A stretch of DNA of 64,000 nt. Source: Firmicutes bacterium HGW-Firmicutes-14 (GTDB taxonomy: Bacteria; Bacillota; Thermincolia; Thermincolales; UBA2595). This document shows, one piece after another, positions 52,827-61,994 of this stretch (its first letter is position 1; each line of letters begins with the position of its first letter). A model generated the notes under the pieces. The model saw only the letters and a list, made by a program, of their open reading frames with translations. It was not told where the DNA came from and made no database searches. Made by a program: the position numbers and the translations under genes. The stretch lies in assembly GCA_002840275.1 (NCBI GenBank), contig PHAB01000005.1, forward strand, positions 1 to 64,000, read 5' to 3'.

Positions 52827-54468
52827 ATGAACTCTTCAGGGAAACTATCCTGTTGAACACCGGTTTTTCTCCTGTTGTTTTCTGCGGGTCGACACTAAAA
52901 TAACCATGCCTGAAGAACTGGAATTTATCCTGGGGCTTGGCTTCCCGCATAGCAGGTTCCACAAAACCCTGTAATATTTCCAGGGAGTTCGGGTTAATAT
53001 TATCCAGGAAACCGGCGCTTTCTTCTTTCTCCCCGTCCAAAATCAAAGGTTCATAAAGCCTGAATTCAGCAGGGACAGCGTTGCCGGCGTCAACCCAGTG
53101 AATAGTTCCTTTAACCTTCCTCCCGGTGAAATCGGTACCGCTCTTGGTTTCCGGGTCATATGTGCAGTGCAGCTCAGTTATATTCCCGTCCCTGTCTTTG
53201 ATGACCTCATTACATTTTATGAAATAAGCATGTTTCAGTCTTACCTCATTGCCCGGGAAAAGGCGGAAGTATTTTTTTGGCGGGTCTTCCATAAAATCGT
53301 CCTGTTCCACATAAATCTCCCGGGAAAAAGGTATTTTCCTTAATCCCATTTCCGGGTTTTCAGGATTGTTCTCCGCATCCAGCCACTCTGCCTGCCCCTC
53401 CGGATAGTTGGTAATAACCACTTTAAGGGGCCGTAACACAGCCATGGTCCTGGGGGCTTTCATCTTTAGGTCTTCCCTGACAAAATGGTCCAGCATCCGG
53501 GCATCCACTATACTGTTACTCTTGGCTACCCCTATTTCCCTTACGAAATTACGAATTGCTTCCGGTGTGTAACCACGTCTCCGTAAACCGGATATGGTCG
53601 GAAGCCGCGGGTCGTCCCACCCGTCAACAATCTTTTCATCAACCAGGAGTTTAAGCTTTCTTTTGCTCATCACGGTATTGGTCATATCCAACCGGGCAAA
53701 TTCGTACTGGTGGGGCTCACATTCAGTTTCACATTCTTCGATCACCCAGTCGTAGAGAGGACGATGGTCTTCGAATTCCAGGGTGCAGATGGAATGGGTA
53801 ACCCCTTCGAAGGCATCTTCCAGGGGGTGGGCATAGTCATACATGGGATAAATGCACCACTTGTCACCGGTGTTATGATGTGCCGCATGGGCTATCCGGT
53901 AAATAACCGGGTCCCGCATATTAAGATTGGGGGAGGCCATGTCTATCTTGGCTCTCAGCACCTTTTCGCCGTCTTTGAATTCACCCCTGCGCATCCTTTC
54001 AAAGAGGTCCAGGTTTTCTTCCACCGGCCTGTTACGATACGGGCTTTCCTTCCCCGGCTCCTTTAATGTCCCCCTGGTTGTTCTGATTTCTTCCGCAGAC
54101 AAATCACATACATAGGCTTTCCCCTTCTTTATAAGCAGGACCGCTTTGTTATACATTTCTTCAAAAAAATCAGAACCAAAGAACAGGCTGTCCCATTCAT
54201 AACCCAGCCACTTTACATCTTCTTTGATGGATTCCACATACTCGGTTTCTTCTTTTAAAGGGTTGGTATCATCAAAACGCAGGTTGGTCCTGCCGTTAAA
54301 TTCGTCGGCCAGGTCAAAATTCAGGACAATCGACTTGGCATGTCCGATATGTAAATACCCGTTTGGCTCAGGCGGGAAACGGGTTACTATTTCCCGGTGT
54401 TTACCGGTTTTCAAATCTTCAACAATAATGTTTTTTATGTAGTTAGACTGGGTAGGTTTGTTTTCCAT
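52816..54468 (-). CDS. glnS: glutaminyl-tRNA synthetase
   Basis: ATG 54468 after AAAGGTGAGC; 550 residues, the usual bacterial length. Class I signatures are HIGH in [10 protein letters not shown] and MSKRK in [10 protein letters not shown]. It charges tRNA-Gln directly. Many Firmicutes lack GlnRS and use GluRS plus GatCAB, so a full glnS here is notable but not rare among Peptococcaceae-like genomes. It is convergent with mqnD with an 11-base overlap. Confidence 0.96.
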   Translation of the reverse strand: MENKPTQSNYIKNIIVEDLKTGKHREIVTRFPPEPNGYLHIGHAKSIVLNFDLADEFNGRTNLRFDDTNPLKEETEYVESIKEDVKWLGYEWDSLFFGSDFFEEMYNKAVLLIKKGKAYVCDLSAEEIRTTRGTLKEPGKESPYRNRPVEENLDLFERMRRGEFKDGEKVLRAKIDMASPNLNMRDPVIYRIAHAAHHNTGDKWCIYPMYDYAHPLEDAFEGVTHSICTLEFEDHRPLYDWVIEECETECEPHQYEFARLDMTNTVMSKRKLKLLVDEKIVDGWDDPRLPTISGLRRRGYTPEAIRNFVREIGVAKSNSIVDARMLDHFVREDLKMKAPRTMAVLRPLKVVITNYPEGQAEWLDAENNPENPEMGLRKIPFSREIYVEQDDFMEDPPKKYFRLFPGNEVRLKHAYFIKCNEVIKDRDGNITELHCTYDPETKSGTDFTGRKVKGTIHWVDAGNAVPAEFRLYEPLILDGEKEESAGFLDNINPNSLEILQGFVEPAMREAKPQDKFQFFRHGYFSVDPQKTTGEKPVFNRIVSLKSSFKI

Positions 54469-54759
54469 ATGCTCACCTTTTCTCTGTTATTTTTAATATT
54501 ACAATATATTTATTATCTATATAGTGTGAAAAACCTTTGTCTTCAAGTAATTTTTTGACTTCCGCTTTTGAAAAAACGCATGCTCTGACGGCTGGCGGCT
54601 TTAGGTAATTATTCCCTGAAGGGGTTTTTTTATGCTAATTAACCTGAAGTGTCCGCATACGATTTATTGCCACGGCCAGTTCGAGTTTCCGGGGCATTGC
54701 CAGCCAAAGGTTTCCTCAATATATATTAACTATTATACCGTTAGTGAACAATATTAGCA
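54469..54759. other. intergenic region upstream of glnS
   Basis: AT-rich and without a gene that I can support. On the minus strand it must carry the glnS promoter, but no clear pair stands out. A short CCCT/AGGG hairpin with seven T residues near 54618-54638 is too small to call. Confidence 0.4.
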
Positions 54760-54791
54760 AAAAAACGGGACACCTCCTGTTGGAGGCGCCC
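54760..54791 (-). terminator. terminator of the membrane-protein gene
   Basis: On the minus strand GGGCGCCTCC pairs with GGAGGTGTCCC across a 4-base loop, followed by GTTTTTTT. It ends the leftward transcript that starts with the DUF485/actP genes. Confidence 0.82.
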
Positions 54792-54817
54792 TTGTTATTT
54801 ATCCAATTCATATAGGC

Positions 54818-55300
54818 TTATATTTGCTTTTTTTTGCGTTTTTTCTCTCTTTCCTCGTATTCGGCAGTTTCTTCAGGAGTTTCTATCCGTACATAGTGGA
54901 AAGAACCAAACCAGGCGGCCAGGGTGAAAACCATGTAAAGGGCCTGAGTGGGATTGGCTCCCTGGATCAGGACCTGAAGACCTATCCCGATTCCAAGGGC
55001 AGGGATCCCCACAAGCAGGGTCCGCATAATCCTTTCAAAACCCTTTCGCGGCGGAAGCGGCCATATGCGGGAGAATACGATTCCCAGCAGAGTCCCCAGT
55101 CCGACAGTGATAAATATCTCAAATATTACCATTGGGGTTGGAAAAGGCCATTTCCACATGTAATGGCCGATCAGATAAAAGAGTTCCAGGAAAAAAGCAA
55201 GACCGACAGACCTTTTCAGGGTCCTGAGACCCATATTTGGATGTGACGAAAATTGCCCCATATTAACACCTGCCAGTTTTTCGGACAACACCTTACTCAA
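54818..55300 (-). CDS. four-helix membrane protein of unknown function
   Basis: TTG 55300 lies 8 bases after GGGAGGA on the minus strand; no ATG in this frame has a comparable site. 160 residues with about four hydrophobic helices (about 32-50, 58-78, 90-110, 118-135) and a strongly charged C-terminus (EEREKKRKKKQI). No family recognised. It follows actP in the same direction after a terminator hairpin, so a link with acetate transport is possible but unproven. Confidence 0.75.
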   Translation of the reverse strand: MSKVLSEKLAGVNMGQFSSHPNMGLRTLKRSVGLAFFLELFYLIGHYMWKWPFPTPMVIFEIFITVGLGTLLGIVFSRIWPLPPRKGFERIMRTLLVGIPALGIGIGLQVLIQGANPTQALYMVFTLAAWFGSFHYVRIETPEETAEYEEREKKRKKKQI

Positions 55301-55372
55301 AGATAATTCCTCCCTTCTCCCCCCATGGACTAAAATCCTGCAGGATGAAATAATTTTTTAACTGATTAAAGT

Positions 55373-55398
55373 TGTGGGCCTGTAAACACAGGCCCACA
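55373..55398 (-). terminator. hairpin after actP
   Basis: Perfect 11-bp arms (55373-55383 and 55388-55398) with an AAAC loop. On the minus strand it is followed by a T-containing but mixed sequence; partial read-through into the next gene is likely. Confidence 0.75.
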
Positions 55399-55413
55399 GC
55401 AATGTTTTTGATT

Positions 55414-57108
55414 TTAGTGTGCGGAAGCGTCTCCGGCGCCCTGGGGAACACGGATGTTGTGAATCAGGTCCTGAATCTCCTGCGGCGGCGGGGGAGTAGC
55501 ACGGGACACGATAAAGGACAGAACGAAGTTGAAGATCATGCCTATCATTCCTATGCCCTGTGCACCGACACCCAGGAAGTCTCCGACAATCGGCGCCTCT
55601 GTTCCGAGAATCTGGGGTGAACGCTGCAGGACGATCATGAGGAAGGTGAAGGCCAAGCCGACAACCATTCCCACGATAGCTCCTTCTTTGTTCATCCGGT
55701 CATCAAAGATACCCATCAGTATGACCGGGAAGAGACTGGCTGCAGCGAGACCGAAGGCGAAGGCCACAACCTCGCCAACAAATCCGGGCGGGTGAACCCC
55801 GAACCAACCGGCTGCCAGGATGGCAACCAGGATCATCAGACGGCCCATTCTCATCCGCTGGGCTTCAGTTGCCTCAGGTTTAAAGATCCGGTAATAGAGG
55901 TCATGGGAAACCGCGCTTGACATCGCCAGGAGCAGACCGGCGGCTGTTGAGAGGGCTGCGGCAAGACCACCGGCGGCCACGAGGGCGATAATGATCGGCG
56001 CCAGGCCGGCAACCTCAGGAGTGGAGAGAACGATGATATCTCTGTCAATGGTAATTTCATTAGCAGGGTCAGCGGCTGCAGCCATCTGAATAAGCCCGTC
56101 GCCGTTCTTATCTTCATACTTGATTAGACCGGCGGCTGCCCACTTCTGAACCCAGACAATATTATTCACTTCGTCAACAGGCCTGTTGGACAGCTGTTGA
56201 ATCAGGTTGTACTTGGCGAAAACTCCGATAGCCGGAGCAGTGGTATACAGGAGGGCGATGAAGAGAAGAGCCCAGCCTGCGGAGTAACGGGCTGCACGCA
56301 CGGAGGGAACCGTGTAGAAACGGACGATAACGTGGGGCAGACCGGCAGTACCGACCATCAGGGCTACCGTGATGGCGAAAACGTTCATAGCCGTTAAATC
56401 GGTGAACGGCGCCAGGTATTCGGTCATACCCAGGTCAACCTGGATATTACTCAGGCGCTGGGCAATGTCGGTAAAAGTCAAAGCCAGCTGGGGAACAGGG
56501 TTTCCGGTAAGCTTAGTGGCGATAGCGACCGCCGGGATCAGGTAAGCACAAATAAGTACTGAATACTGGGCAACCTGTGTCCAGGTGATACCCTTCATTC
56601 CACCCAGGATAGCGAAAAAGGCTACTATACACATTCCAATGATAACACCCAGGGTGATGTCAACCTGCAGGTAGCGGCTGAAAACGATACCGACACCGCG
56701 CATCTGCCCGGCAACATAAGTAAGGGAAACGAACACCGTACATACGGCGGCAACGGCACGGGCCGTCTGGGAGTAGTAACGGTCACCGATAAAGTCGGGA
56801 ACTGTATAACGTCCGAACTTACGGAGGTAAGGAGCCAGCAGGAGGGCGAGAAGGACATAGCCTCCGGTCCAGCCTATCAGATAGACACACCCGTCAAAAC
56901 CCATAAAGGAGATAAGACCGGCCATTGAGATAAAGGAGGCTGCCGACATCCAGTCAGCCGCGGTGGCTGCACCGTTGGCGATGGCGGGAACGCCCTGTCC
57001 GGCTACATAGAACCCTTTGGTGTCACGCACCCGGGACATATAACCGATATAGGTGTAAAGACCAAAAGTAAGTATAACAAATATAATGGTCCAGGTTTCT
57101 ACGCTCAT
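55414..57108 (-). CDS. actP: cation/acetate symporter (sodium:solute symporter family)
   Basis: 564 residues, ATG 57108 overlapping the DUF485 gene (ATGA). Thirteen or so membrane helices; the start includes the conserved YVAGQGVPAIANGAATAADWMSA-type region (about 30-55) typical of ActP. An insert of about 60 residues in the middle (about 310-370) contains an acidic DKNGDG loop. It imports acetate or related short monocarboxylates with Na+ or H+. Pairing with a DUF485 protein matches the E. coli yjcH-actP arrangement. Confidence 0.92.
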   Translation of the reverse strand: MSVETWTIIFVILTFGLYTYIGYMSRVRDTKGFYVAGQGVPAIANGAATAADWMSAASFISMAGLISFMGFDGCVYLIGWTGGYVLLALLLAPYLRKFGRYTVPDFIGDRYYSQTARAVAAVCTVFVSLTYVAGQMRGVGIVFSRYLQVDITLGVIIGMCIVAFFAILGGMKGITWTQVAQYSVLICAYLIPAVAIATKLTGNPVPQLALTFTDIAQRLSNIQVDLGMTEYLAPFTDLTAMNVFAITVALMVGTAGLPHVIVRFYTVPSVRAARYSAGWALLFIALLYTTAPAIGVFAKYNLIQQLSNRPVDEVNNIVWVQKWAAAGLIKYEDKNGDGLIQMAAAADPANEITIDRDIIVLSTPEVAGLAPIIIALVAAGGLAAALSTAAGLLLAMSSAVSHDLYYRIFKPEATEAQRMRMGRLMILVAILAAGWFGVHPPGFVGEVVAFAFGLAAASLFPVILMGIFDDRMNKEGAIVGMVVGLAFTFLMIVLQRSPQILGTEAPIVGDFLGVGAQGIGMIGMIFNFVLSFIVSRATPPPPQEIQDLIHNIRVPQGAGDASAH

Positions 57109-57413
57109 TTAGCTACCTCCTTATCCTGTGGAATAATAGGAGTGGATTTGCTTAATTTGACTTCCTCGACACCATATTCCTTGTCGAGTTTATCCATCTT
57201 CCAGCTATAGTAGAAAATCATGCATACAAAGATGATTTCAGACCCCTGCTGGGCAAACCAGAAGGAAAGAGGAACTTTACCCATGTGGACCCCGAAAAGC
57301 GGCTTGGCCAGGATAATACTGGCTACCAGACCCACCGCGGCCCATAGCACCAGGAGACCGATAATCAGGTTGACGTTTCTGCGCCAATACTCTTTCATGC
57401 GTTCGGCATTCAT
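57105..57413 (-). CDS. DUF485 membrane protein (YjcH-like)
   Basis: ATG 57413 lies 7 bases after GGGAGG; upstream in-frame starts overlap that site. 102 residues with two membrane helices (about 14-36 and 55-75) and the WFAQQGSEIIFV signature of the DUF485 family. It overlaps actP by four bases and is presumably an accessory subunit of the acetate symporter. Confidence 0.9.
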   Translation of the reverse strand: MNAERMKEYWRRNVNLIIGLLVLWAAVGLVASIILAKPLFGVHMGKVPLSFWFAQQGSEIIFVCMIFYYSWKMDKLDKEYGVEEVKLSKSTPIIPQDKEVAK

Positions 57414-57428
57414 TAACATACCTCCCAA

Positions 57429-57887
57429 AAGTTTTTGCTGAACAAGATAAATGATTTATAATTTCGTGATTATGCTGGATTAAAAGTGATATGATACCAT
57501 ATATCCGGTTGCATCAAGGCTTCAAAATAAATCGGAGTAGCAATGATACCAAATACTGAACAATTCTTCCCCCCCTTCTGTTGGTATTGGTTTATTATTT
57601 CTTGAGAAGTACCACCTCCCAACAAAAAAATTACAAAAATTTTACTACTACAATTGTAAGACTTTTTCACCAAATAATAATTAACTTTTCCTTAACTCAG
57701 CAAAAAAAGGAGTCGTTTGGAAATATGGGCCTTTTACCGGTGGAAAAACCTTTCCCTAAAATATTAAATCCCCTTTTCGACAGTTTAGTTCCCGAATAGA
57801 ACCATTCACCGCAAGATAATGCCATCCGCGTCAAAAATAAAACAAAATTTCTTAATATTCAAAACAATATGTGTCAAAATCCTTTCA
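57429..57887. other. divergent intergenic region between actP and thi operons
   Basis: About 460 AT-rich bases. I see no supported gene: a 72-codon frame at 57581-57799 lacks a ribosome site and any motif. The minus-strand promoter for DUF485-actP should be near 57440-57520; no convincing consensus is visible. Confidence 0.4.
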
Positions 57888-57916
57888 TTTACAAACCCAC
57901 GTAAAAATTATATAAT
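57888..57916 (+). promoter_or_regulatory. promoter of the thi operon
   Basis: TTTACA (57888-57893), 17-base spacer, TATAAT (57911-57916), about 20 bases before the TPP aptamer. Confidence 0.75.
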
Positions 57917-57935
57917 TAAGGAAACTTAAAAACCA

Positions 57936-58023
57936 ATTAGCTGGGGGTGCCGAAAGGCTGAGAGGAGATATGCCAACCCTTGGAACCTGATTTTCCGGGT
58001 AATACCGGCGGAGGGAAGCTAAC
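57936..58023 (+). promoter_or_regulatory. TPP riboswitch (THI element)
   Basis: All conserved pieces are present: GGGGGTGCC, GGCTGAGAGGAGATA, CCCTTGGAACCTGA, CCGGGTAATACCGGCG, GGAGGGAAGCTA. A terminator follows at 58037-58066. It should shut off thiSGH when thiamine pyrophosphate is plentiful. Confidence 0.97.
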
Positions 58024-58036
58024 CTTTTTTTAGGAT

Positions 58037-58066
58037 GAGCTTACCTTTTAGGTAAGCTTCTGTTAT
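58037..58066 (+). terminator. terminator after the TPP aptamer
   Basis: AGCTTACC (58038-58045) and GGTAAGCT (58051-58058) arms followed by TCTGTTATT. The 3' part of the aptamer (AAGCTAACC) could serve as competing strand. Confidence 0.75.
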
Positions 58067-58102
58067 TCCCACAGCAAACCAGAGAACGGGCAGGTGAGTA
58101 AT

Positions 58103-58303
58103 GTGATAATAAAGATTAACGGGAAGACAACAGAGATAAAGGAACCTCTGACAATAAGGGGGTTATTGGAGGAGAAGGGTATAAAACCGGGTGAGATAGT
58201 TATCCAGTACAATGGGGACATTATTGATAAAAACAGGTGGCCGGAAATTTTACTGAAAGAAAATGACGAACTGGAAATTCTCCGGTTCGTCGGGGGGGGC
58301 TAA
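58103..58303 (+). CDS. thiS: sulfur carrier protein ThiS
   Basis: GTG 58103, preceded by AGGTGAG at 58092-58098; an in-frame GTG at 58094 is inside that site. 66 residues with the ubiquitin-like fold and a C-terminal FVGGG, the tail that is adenylated and thiocarboxylated. It supplies sulfur to ThiG for the thiazole ring. No thiF gene is in the window. Confidence 0.92.
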   Translation: MIIKINGKTTEIKEPLTIRGLLEEKGIKPGEIVIQYNGDIIDKNRWPEILLKENDELEILRFVGGG

Positions 58304-58306
58304 GAG

Positions 58307-59080
58307 ATGGATTTATTGAAAATAGGCGGGAAGGAAATTTCCAGCCGTTTATTCCTGGGAACCGGTAAATTTGCATCAGATTCGGTAATTCCGGATGTAA
58401 TCAGAGCTTCTCAGGCAGAGGTTGTAACAGTAGCCCTGAGAAGGGTTGATTTCGATGACCCCCAGGAAAATATGCTTCAATATATTAATAAGGAATGTAT
58501 CCTTATGCCCAATACATCGGGAGCACGCACGGCTGAAGAAGCGGTGAAAATCGCCAGGATTGCCAGGGCCGCAGGATGTGGAAACTGGGTAAAGATCGAG
58601 GTCATCAGGGATAATAAATACCTCCTTCCTGACAATTACGAAACTTTGAAGGCGACAGAAATACTGGCTGCAGAAGGTTTTGCAGTCTTTCCATATATGA
58701 GCCCGGACCTGATGGTGGCAAGACAGATGAGGGATGCCGGGGCTGCGGCAGTAATGCCCCTTGGGTCACCGATAGGGTCCAACAGGGGGCTAAAAACCAG
58801 GGAAATGGTGAGGATACTTATCGATGAAATTGACCTTCCCATAATAGTTGATGCTGGGATCGGAAAGCCGTCGGAAGCTGCGGAGGCTATGGAGATGGGG
58901 GCGGCTGCTGTCCTGGTGAATACGGCCATTGCGGTGGCAGGTGACCCTGCCGCAATGGCCGGGGCCTTCAGCCTGGCAGTAAAGGCAGGACGCCAGGGGT
59001 TTTTGGCGGGACTGGGAGAAGCGCGGCCCTATGCTGAAGCATCTTCACCCCTGACAGGTTTTCTGCGGGACAGGGACTAA
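58307..59080 (+). CDS. thiG: thiazole synthase ThiG
   Basis: ATG 58307, four bases after the thiS stop. 257 residues of TIM-barrel fold with [10 protein letters not shown], the Schiff-base lysine in NWVKIEVI, and [14 protein letters not shown] and [11 protein letters not shown] phosphate-binding loops. It condenses deoxyxylulose-5-phosphate, ThiS thiocarboxylate and dehydroglycine. Confidence 0.97.
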   Translation: MDLLKIGGKEISSRLFLGTGKFASDSVIPDVIRASQAEVVTVALRRVDFDDPQENMLQYINKECILMPNTSGARTAEEAVKIARIARAAGCGNWVKIEVIRDNKYLLPDNYETLKATEILAAEGFAVFPYMSPDLMVARQMRDAGAAAVMPLGSPIGSNRGLKTREMVRILIDEIDLPIIVDAGIGKPSEAAEAMEMGAAAVLVNTAIAVAGDPAAMAGAFSLAVKAGRQGFLAGLGEARPYAEASSPLTGFLRDRD

Positions 59081-59134
59081 TGTTCACCGTGATTAGCAGT
59101 GTTGTCAAATTCTTATATAATGGAAGGTTTATTT

Positions 59135-60238
59135 ATGGAATTCTACGATTTATACCGTAAACAGCTGGGACACGACCTGGATAGTTTCCTTGCCGGAATA
59201 ACACCCGGAGAGGTAAGTGACATCATTAACAAAAACAGGATAACTGAAACAGGCTTTCTGGCCCTGCTATCACCGGCGGGGCAAAAAATGCTTGAACCAA
59301 TGGCCCGGAAGGCTCATGGGCTGACAGTGAAAAATTTTGGCAAGGTTATTCAACTCTACACTCCGATGTACCTTTCCAATCACTGTACCAATGAATGTGC
59401 ATACTGTGGGTTCAATGTCAGAAATACCCTGGGGCGCAGGACCCTGACCATCGGTGAGGTGGAGGAGGAAGGCCGGATTATAACCAAAACCGGCCTGCGC
59501 CATATCCTGGTACTTACCGGTGAATCACCCCGGAATGCACCGGTCGAATATATCGGCAAATGCGTCAGGAAACTAAGACAATATTTTTCCTCGGTCTCAA
59601 TTGAGATATATCCTCTTCATACAGATGAATATAAGACTTTGATAGAAGCCGGGGTAGATGGGCTCACCCTTTATCAGGAGGTTTATGACCCGGAGATATA
59701 TGATATTGTTCATATTAGAGGGCCCAAAAAGGATTATACCTTCAGGCTTAATGCACCGGAAAGGGCATGCCGGGCAGGTATGCGGACAGTTAACCTGGGG
59801 GCGCTCCTGGGACTGAATGACTGGCAGAAAGAGGTATTTGCCCTTGGCCTTCATGCCCGGTACCTTCAGGATAAATACCCGGAGACAGAGATAAGTGTCT
59901 CTTTTCCCCGCATCAGGCCCGCCCAGGGCGGATTCCAGCCCAAGGTGACAGTTTCCGACGAAGAACTGGTTCAGATGATCCTGGCGGTAAGGATATTTCT
60001 GCCCAGGGTTGGGATAACTGTTTCTACCAGGGAGAGGGCGGATTTCCGTGACAACCTGATCAGGCTGGGGGTTACCAAGATGTCAGCCGGATCTTGTACT
60101 GAAGTAGGCGGGCGCCTCGGCGGAGAGGGCCGCGACAGCCAGTTCGAAATCTCTGACAGCAGGTCTGTTCCCGAAATGAGATCAACAATTCAGAAACTGG
60201 GGTATCAGGCGGTCTGTAAGGACTGGCTGACCATCTAA
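59135..60238 (+). CDS. thiH: 2-iminoacetate synthase (radical SAM)
   Basis: ATG 59135 after TGGAAGG; an in-frame TTG at 59099 has no ribosome site. 367 residues. Radical-SAM motif CTNECAYCGF near residue 83, with LTGESP and C-terminal biotin/thiamin-synthase-associated region including SAGSCTEVGG. It cleaves tyrosine to dehydroglycine and p-cresol, the anaerobic alternative to ThiO. This agrees with an anaerobic lifestyle. Confidence 0.95.
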   Translation: MEFYDLYRKQLGHDLDSFLAGITPGEVSDIINKNRITETGFLALLSPAGQKMLEPMARKAHGLTVKNFGKVIQLYTPMYLSNHCTNECAYCGFNVRNTLGRRTLTIGEVEEEGRIITKTGLRHILVLTGESPRNAPVEYIGKCVRKLRQYFSSVSIEIYPLHTDEYKTLIEAGVDGLTLYQEVYDPEIYDIVHIRGPKKDYTFRLNAPERACRAGMRTVNLGALLGLNDWQKEVFALGLHARYLQDKYPETEISVSFPRIRPAQGGFQPKVTVSDEELVQMILAVRIFLPRVGITVSTRERADFRDNLIRLGVTKMSAGSCTEVGGRLGGEGRDSQFEISDSRSVPEMRSTIQKLGYQAVCKDWLTI

Positions 60239-60278
60239 AGGATCCTGGGCTTGTAAAATATTTTACCGGAGGCAGCAG

Positions 60279-61100
60279 ATGTGTGAAAATCATGCAGTGG
60301 ATGAACCCTTTTGGATGAGACGGTTTATGCTGTGGTCTTATGGCAGGTGGGTGGATGACACCCTGGATCTTTACCTGTTCCTGGGGAACATGGGCAGGAA
60401 ACCGCTTATTGGCGGGGCTGTCAGGTATTTTGCCGCCAGATATGGGGAATATCTTCACGGCGGACGAGCGGCAACTGTTGATGAAGCCTGTGAAGTACTG
60501 GCTGAGGCCCGGCAAATTACCCTGATGGATTGTGCCTGCAGGGTCAAATCCGGTAACTGTGAAAAGCCCCTGAGGACCTGTATAGGCATAAATACGGGGG
60601 CTGAAGTCCTGGGCGGTCTGAGGAAGGAAAAACAGATTTCTGAGGCAGAAGCAAAGGAAATCATTTTTAATTCATATAAACACGGGCTTATCAGGTCTGT
60701 TACTCACTGTGTATCTCCAAATACTTATGTAATCTGTAACTGCTGTACCTGCTGCTGTGTGCCGTTCCGCTTGAGGTCTGTCTACGGTATCCGGACCGCG
60801 ATGGACAATGGAGCCAGGATTGCCGTACTGGACCGGTCAAAATGCCTGGCGTGCGGAGAGTGTGCAGATTTTTGCCCCGGGCAGGCTGTTGACCCGGACG
60901 GCGGCGGTGTGGACGGGGAGAAATGCCTGGGCTGTGGGCTTTGCCTGGATTCCTGCCCGGCCGGGGCTTTGGAAATGTCGGACCGTCACGGGTATACCGC
61001 TTTGAACAAACCCGGCTTTCCAAAAAGGGTTCTGATGTATGCCGCTTTTTTCGGAGTCATATTTCCCGTGGCGCTTATCTATAAAATATTTAAGACTTAA
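60279..61100 (+). CDS. cysteine-rich dicluster ferredoxin-like protein
   Basis: ATG 60279 after CCGGAGGCAG; 273 residues. A helical N-terminus is followed by DCACRVKSGNCEKPLRTC and the cluster CNCCTCCC (about residues 150-157). A classical two-[4Fe-4S] ferredoxin module follows, CLACGECADFCPG and CLGCGLCLDSCPA (about 190-235), and a hydrophobic C-terminal helix (about 253-270) may anchor it. It lies 40 bases after thiH. Family members occur in anaerobes as uncharacterised electron-transfer proteins; a role as reductant for ThiH is conceivable but not shown. Confidence 0.82.
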   Translation: MCENHAVDEPFWMRRFMLWSYGRWVDDTLDLYLFLGNMGRKPLIGGAVRYFAARYGEYLHGGRAATVDEACEVLAEARQITLMDCACRVKSGNCEKPLRTCIGINTGAEVLGGLRKEKQISEAEAKEIIFNSYKHGLIRSVTHCVSPNTYVICNCCTCCCVPFRLRSVYGIRTAMDNGARIAVLDRSKCLACGECADFCPGQAVDPDGGGVDGEKCLGCGLCLDSCPAGALEMSDRHGYTALNKPGFPKRVLMYAAFFGVIFPVALIYKIFKT

Positions 61101-61122
61101 TACCCCTTAAAGACAAGGTTTT

Positions 61123-61154
61123 AAAGAGATATGGTTGAACCATATCTCTTTTTT
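61123..61154 (+). terminator. terminator of the thi operon
   Basis: A long near-perfect hairpin (AAAGAGATATGGTT and its complement) followed by TTTTTTAT. Confidence 0.9.
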
Positions 61155-61249
61155 ATGGAAAACAATAACCTTGTCATACATAGATGGTAGTTGGGACGGA
61201 CATCCTATTTTCAGAACAATTTTTACAAATGAAGAAAGGATGGTTGCCG

Positions 61250-61945
61250 GTGAGAGGAAAAAGGTGCATAGTTTTTGTTATCCTGGCATCGTTTATCTTA
61301 TTGTCAGGTATATTCCTGTATTCCCAGAGCCTGCCGGCCCAGACCCCAACCCTTTACTGGGGGTCGAGCGGGCCGTCTGTTTCAAAGGTTCAGTCAAAAC
61401 TGAAAAGCTGGGGGTATTATACGGGAGCAGTGGATGGAGTATTCGGCGCCGGAACCGCTTCGGCGGTAAAAAAATTTCAGTCCAAAAACGGCCTGCCTGT
61501 TGACGGGGTGGTGGGGAAATCAACCTGGGCTGCCCTGGGCTATAACCCAGCTCAGCCTGCCGCTGCTTATACACCATCCAGGGGGGTTACAGCCCGGGAT
61601 GATGTAATGCTTCTGGCGAGGGTGGTACACGGGGAAGCGGCCGCTGAACCATACCTGGGGAAAGTGGCAGTCGCAGCCGTAATCCTGAACCGGGTTAACA
61701 GTGAAAAGTTCCCCAACAGCATGGCCGGAGTTATTTATCAGCCTCATGCTTTTGAATCAATTACCAATGGCATTGCCAACAATGCACCCTCTCAGGAATC
61801 GGTAAAAGCAGCCCAGGATGCAATGAACGGATGGGACCCTGCCCAGGGGGCGCTGTTTTTCTGGAACCCTGCCAAACCGGTAAGTAAGTGGATTTGGTCG
61901 AGACCAATTATAACAGAAATCGGCGGGCATGTCTTTGCCCGGTAA
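61250..61945 (+). CDS. sleB: spore cortex-lytic enzyme
   Basis: GTG 61250 has AAAGGATGG upstream; an in-frame ATG at 61229 lacks a site. 231 residues: signal peptide (about 5-30), a peptidoglycan-binding domain with two repeats (about 38-95), and a C-terminal SleB/Hydrolase_2 domain with the catalytic Glu in VVHGEAAAEPYLGK. It is a lytic transglycosylase acting on muramic-lactam-containing spore cortex during germination. ypeB follows, the usual partner. Confidence 0.95.
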   Translation: MRGKRCIVFVILASFILLSGIFLYSQSLPAQTPTLYWGSSGPSVSKVQSKLKSWGYYTGAVDGVFGAGTASAVKKFQSKNGLPVDGVVGKSTWAALGYNPAQPAAAYTPSRGVTARDDVMLLARVVHGEAAAEPYLGKVAVAAVILNRVNSEKFPNSMAGVIYQPHAFESITNGIANNAPSQESVKAAQDAMNGWDPAQGALFFWNPAKPVSKWIWSRPIITEIGGHVFAR

Positions 61946-61994
61946 AATCCGTAAGGGATTGCTTTAGTCTGTGGCGATAAGGAGGAACAGTAAC

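Noticed and set aside
57581-57799. 72-codon plus-strand frame upstream of the TPP riboswitch
   Set aside because: No ribosome site, low-complexity composition, no motif.
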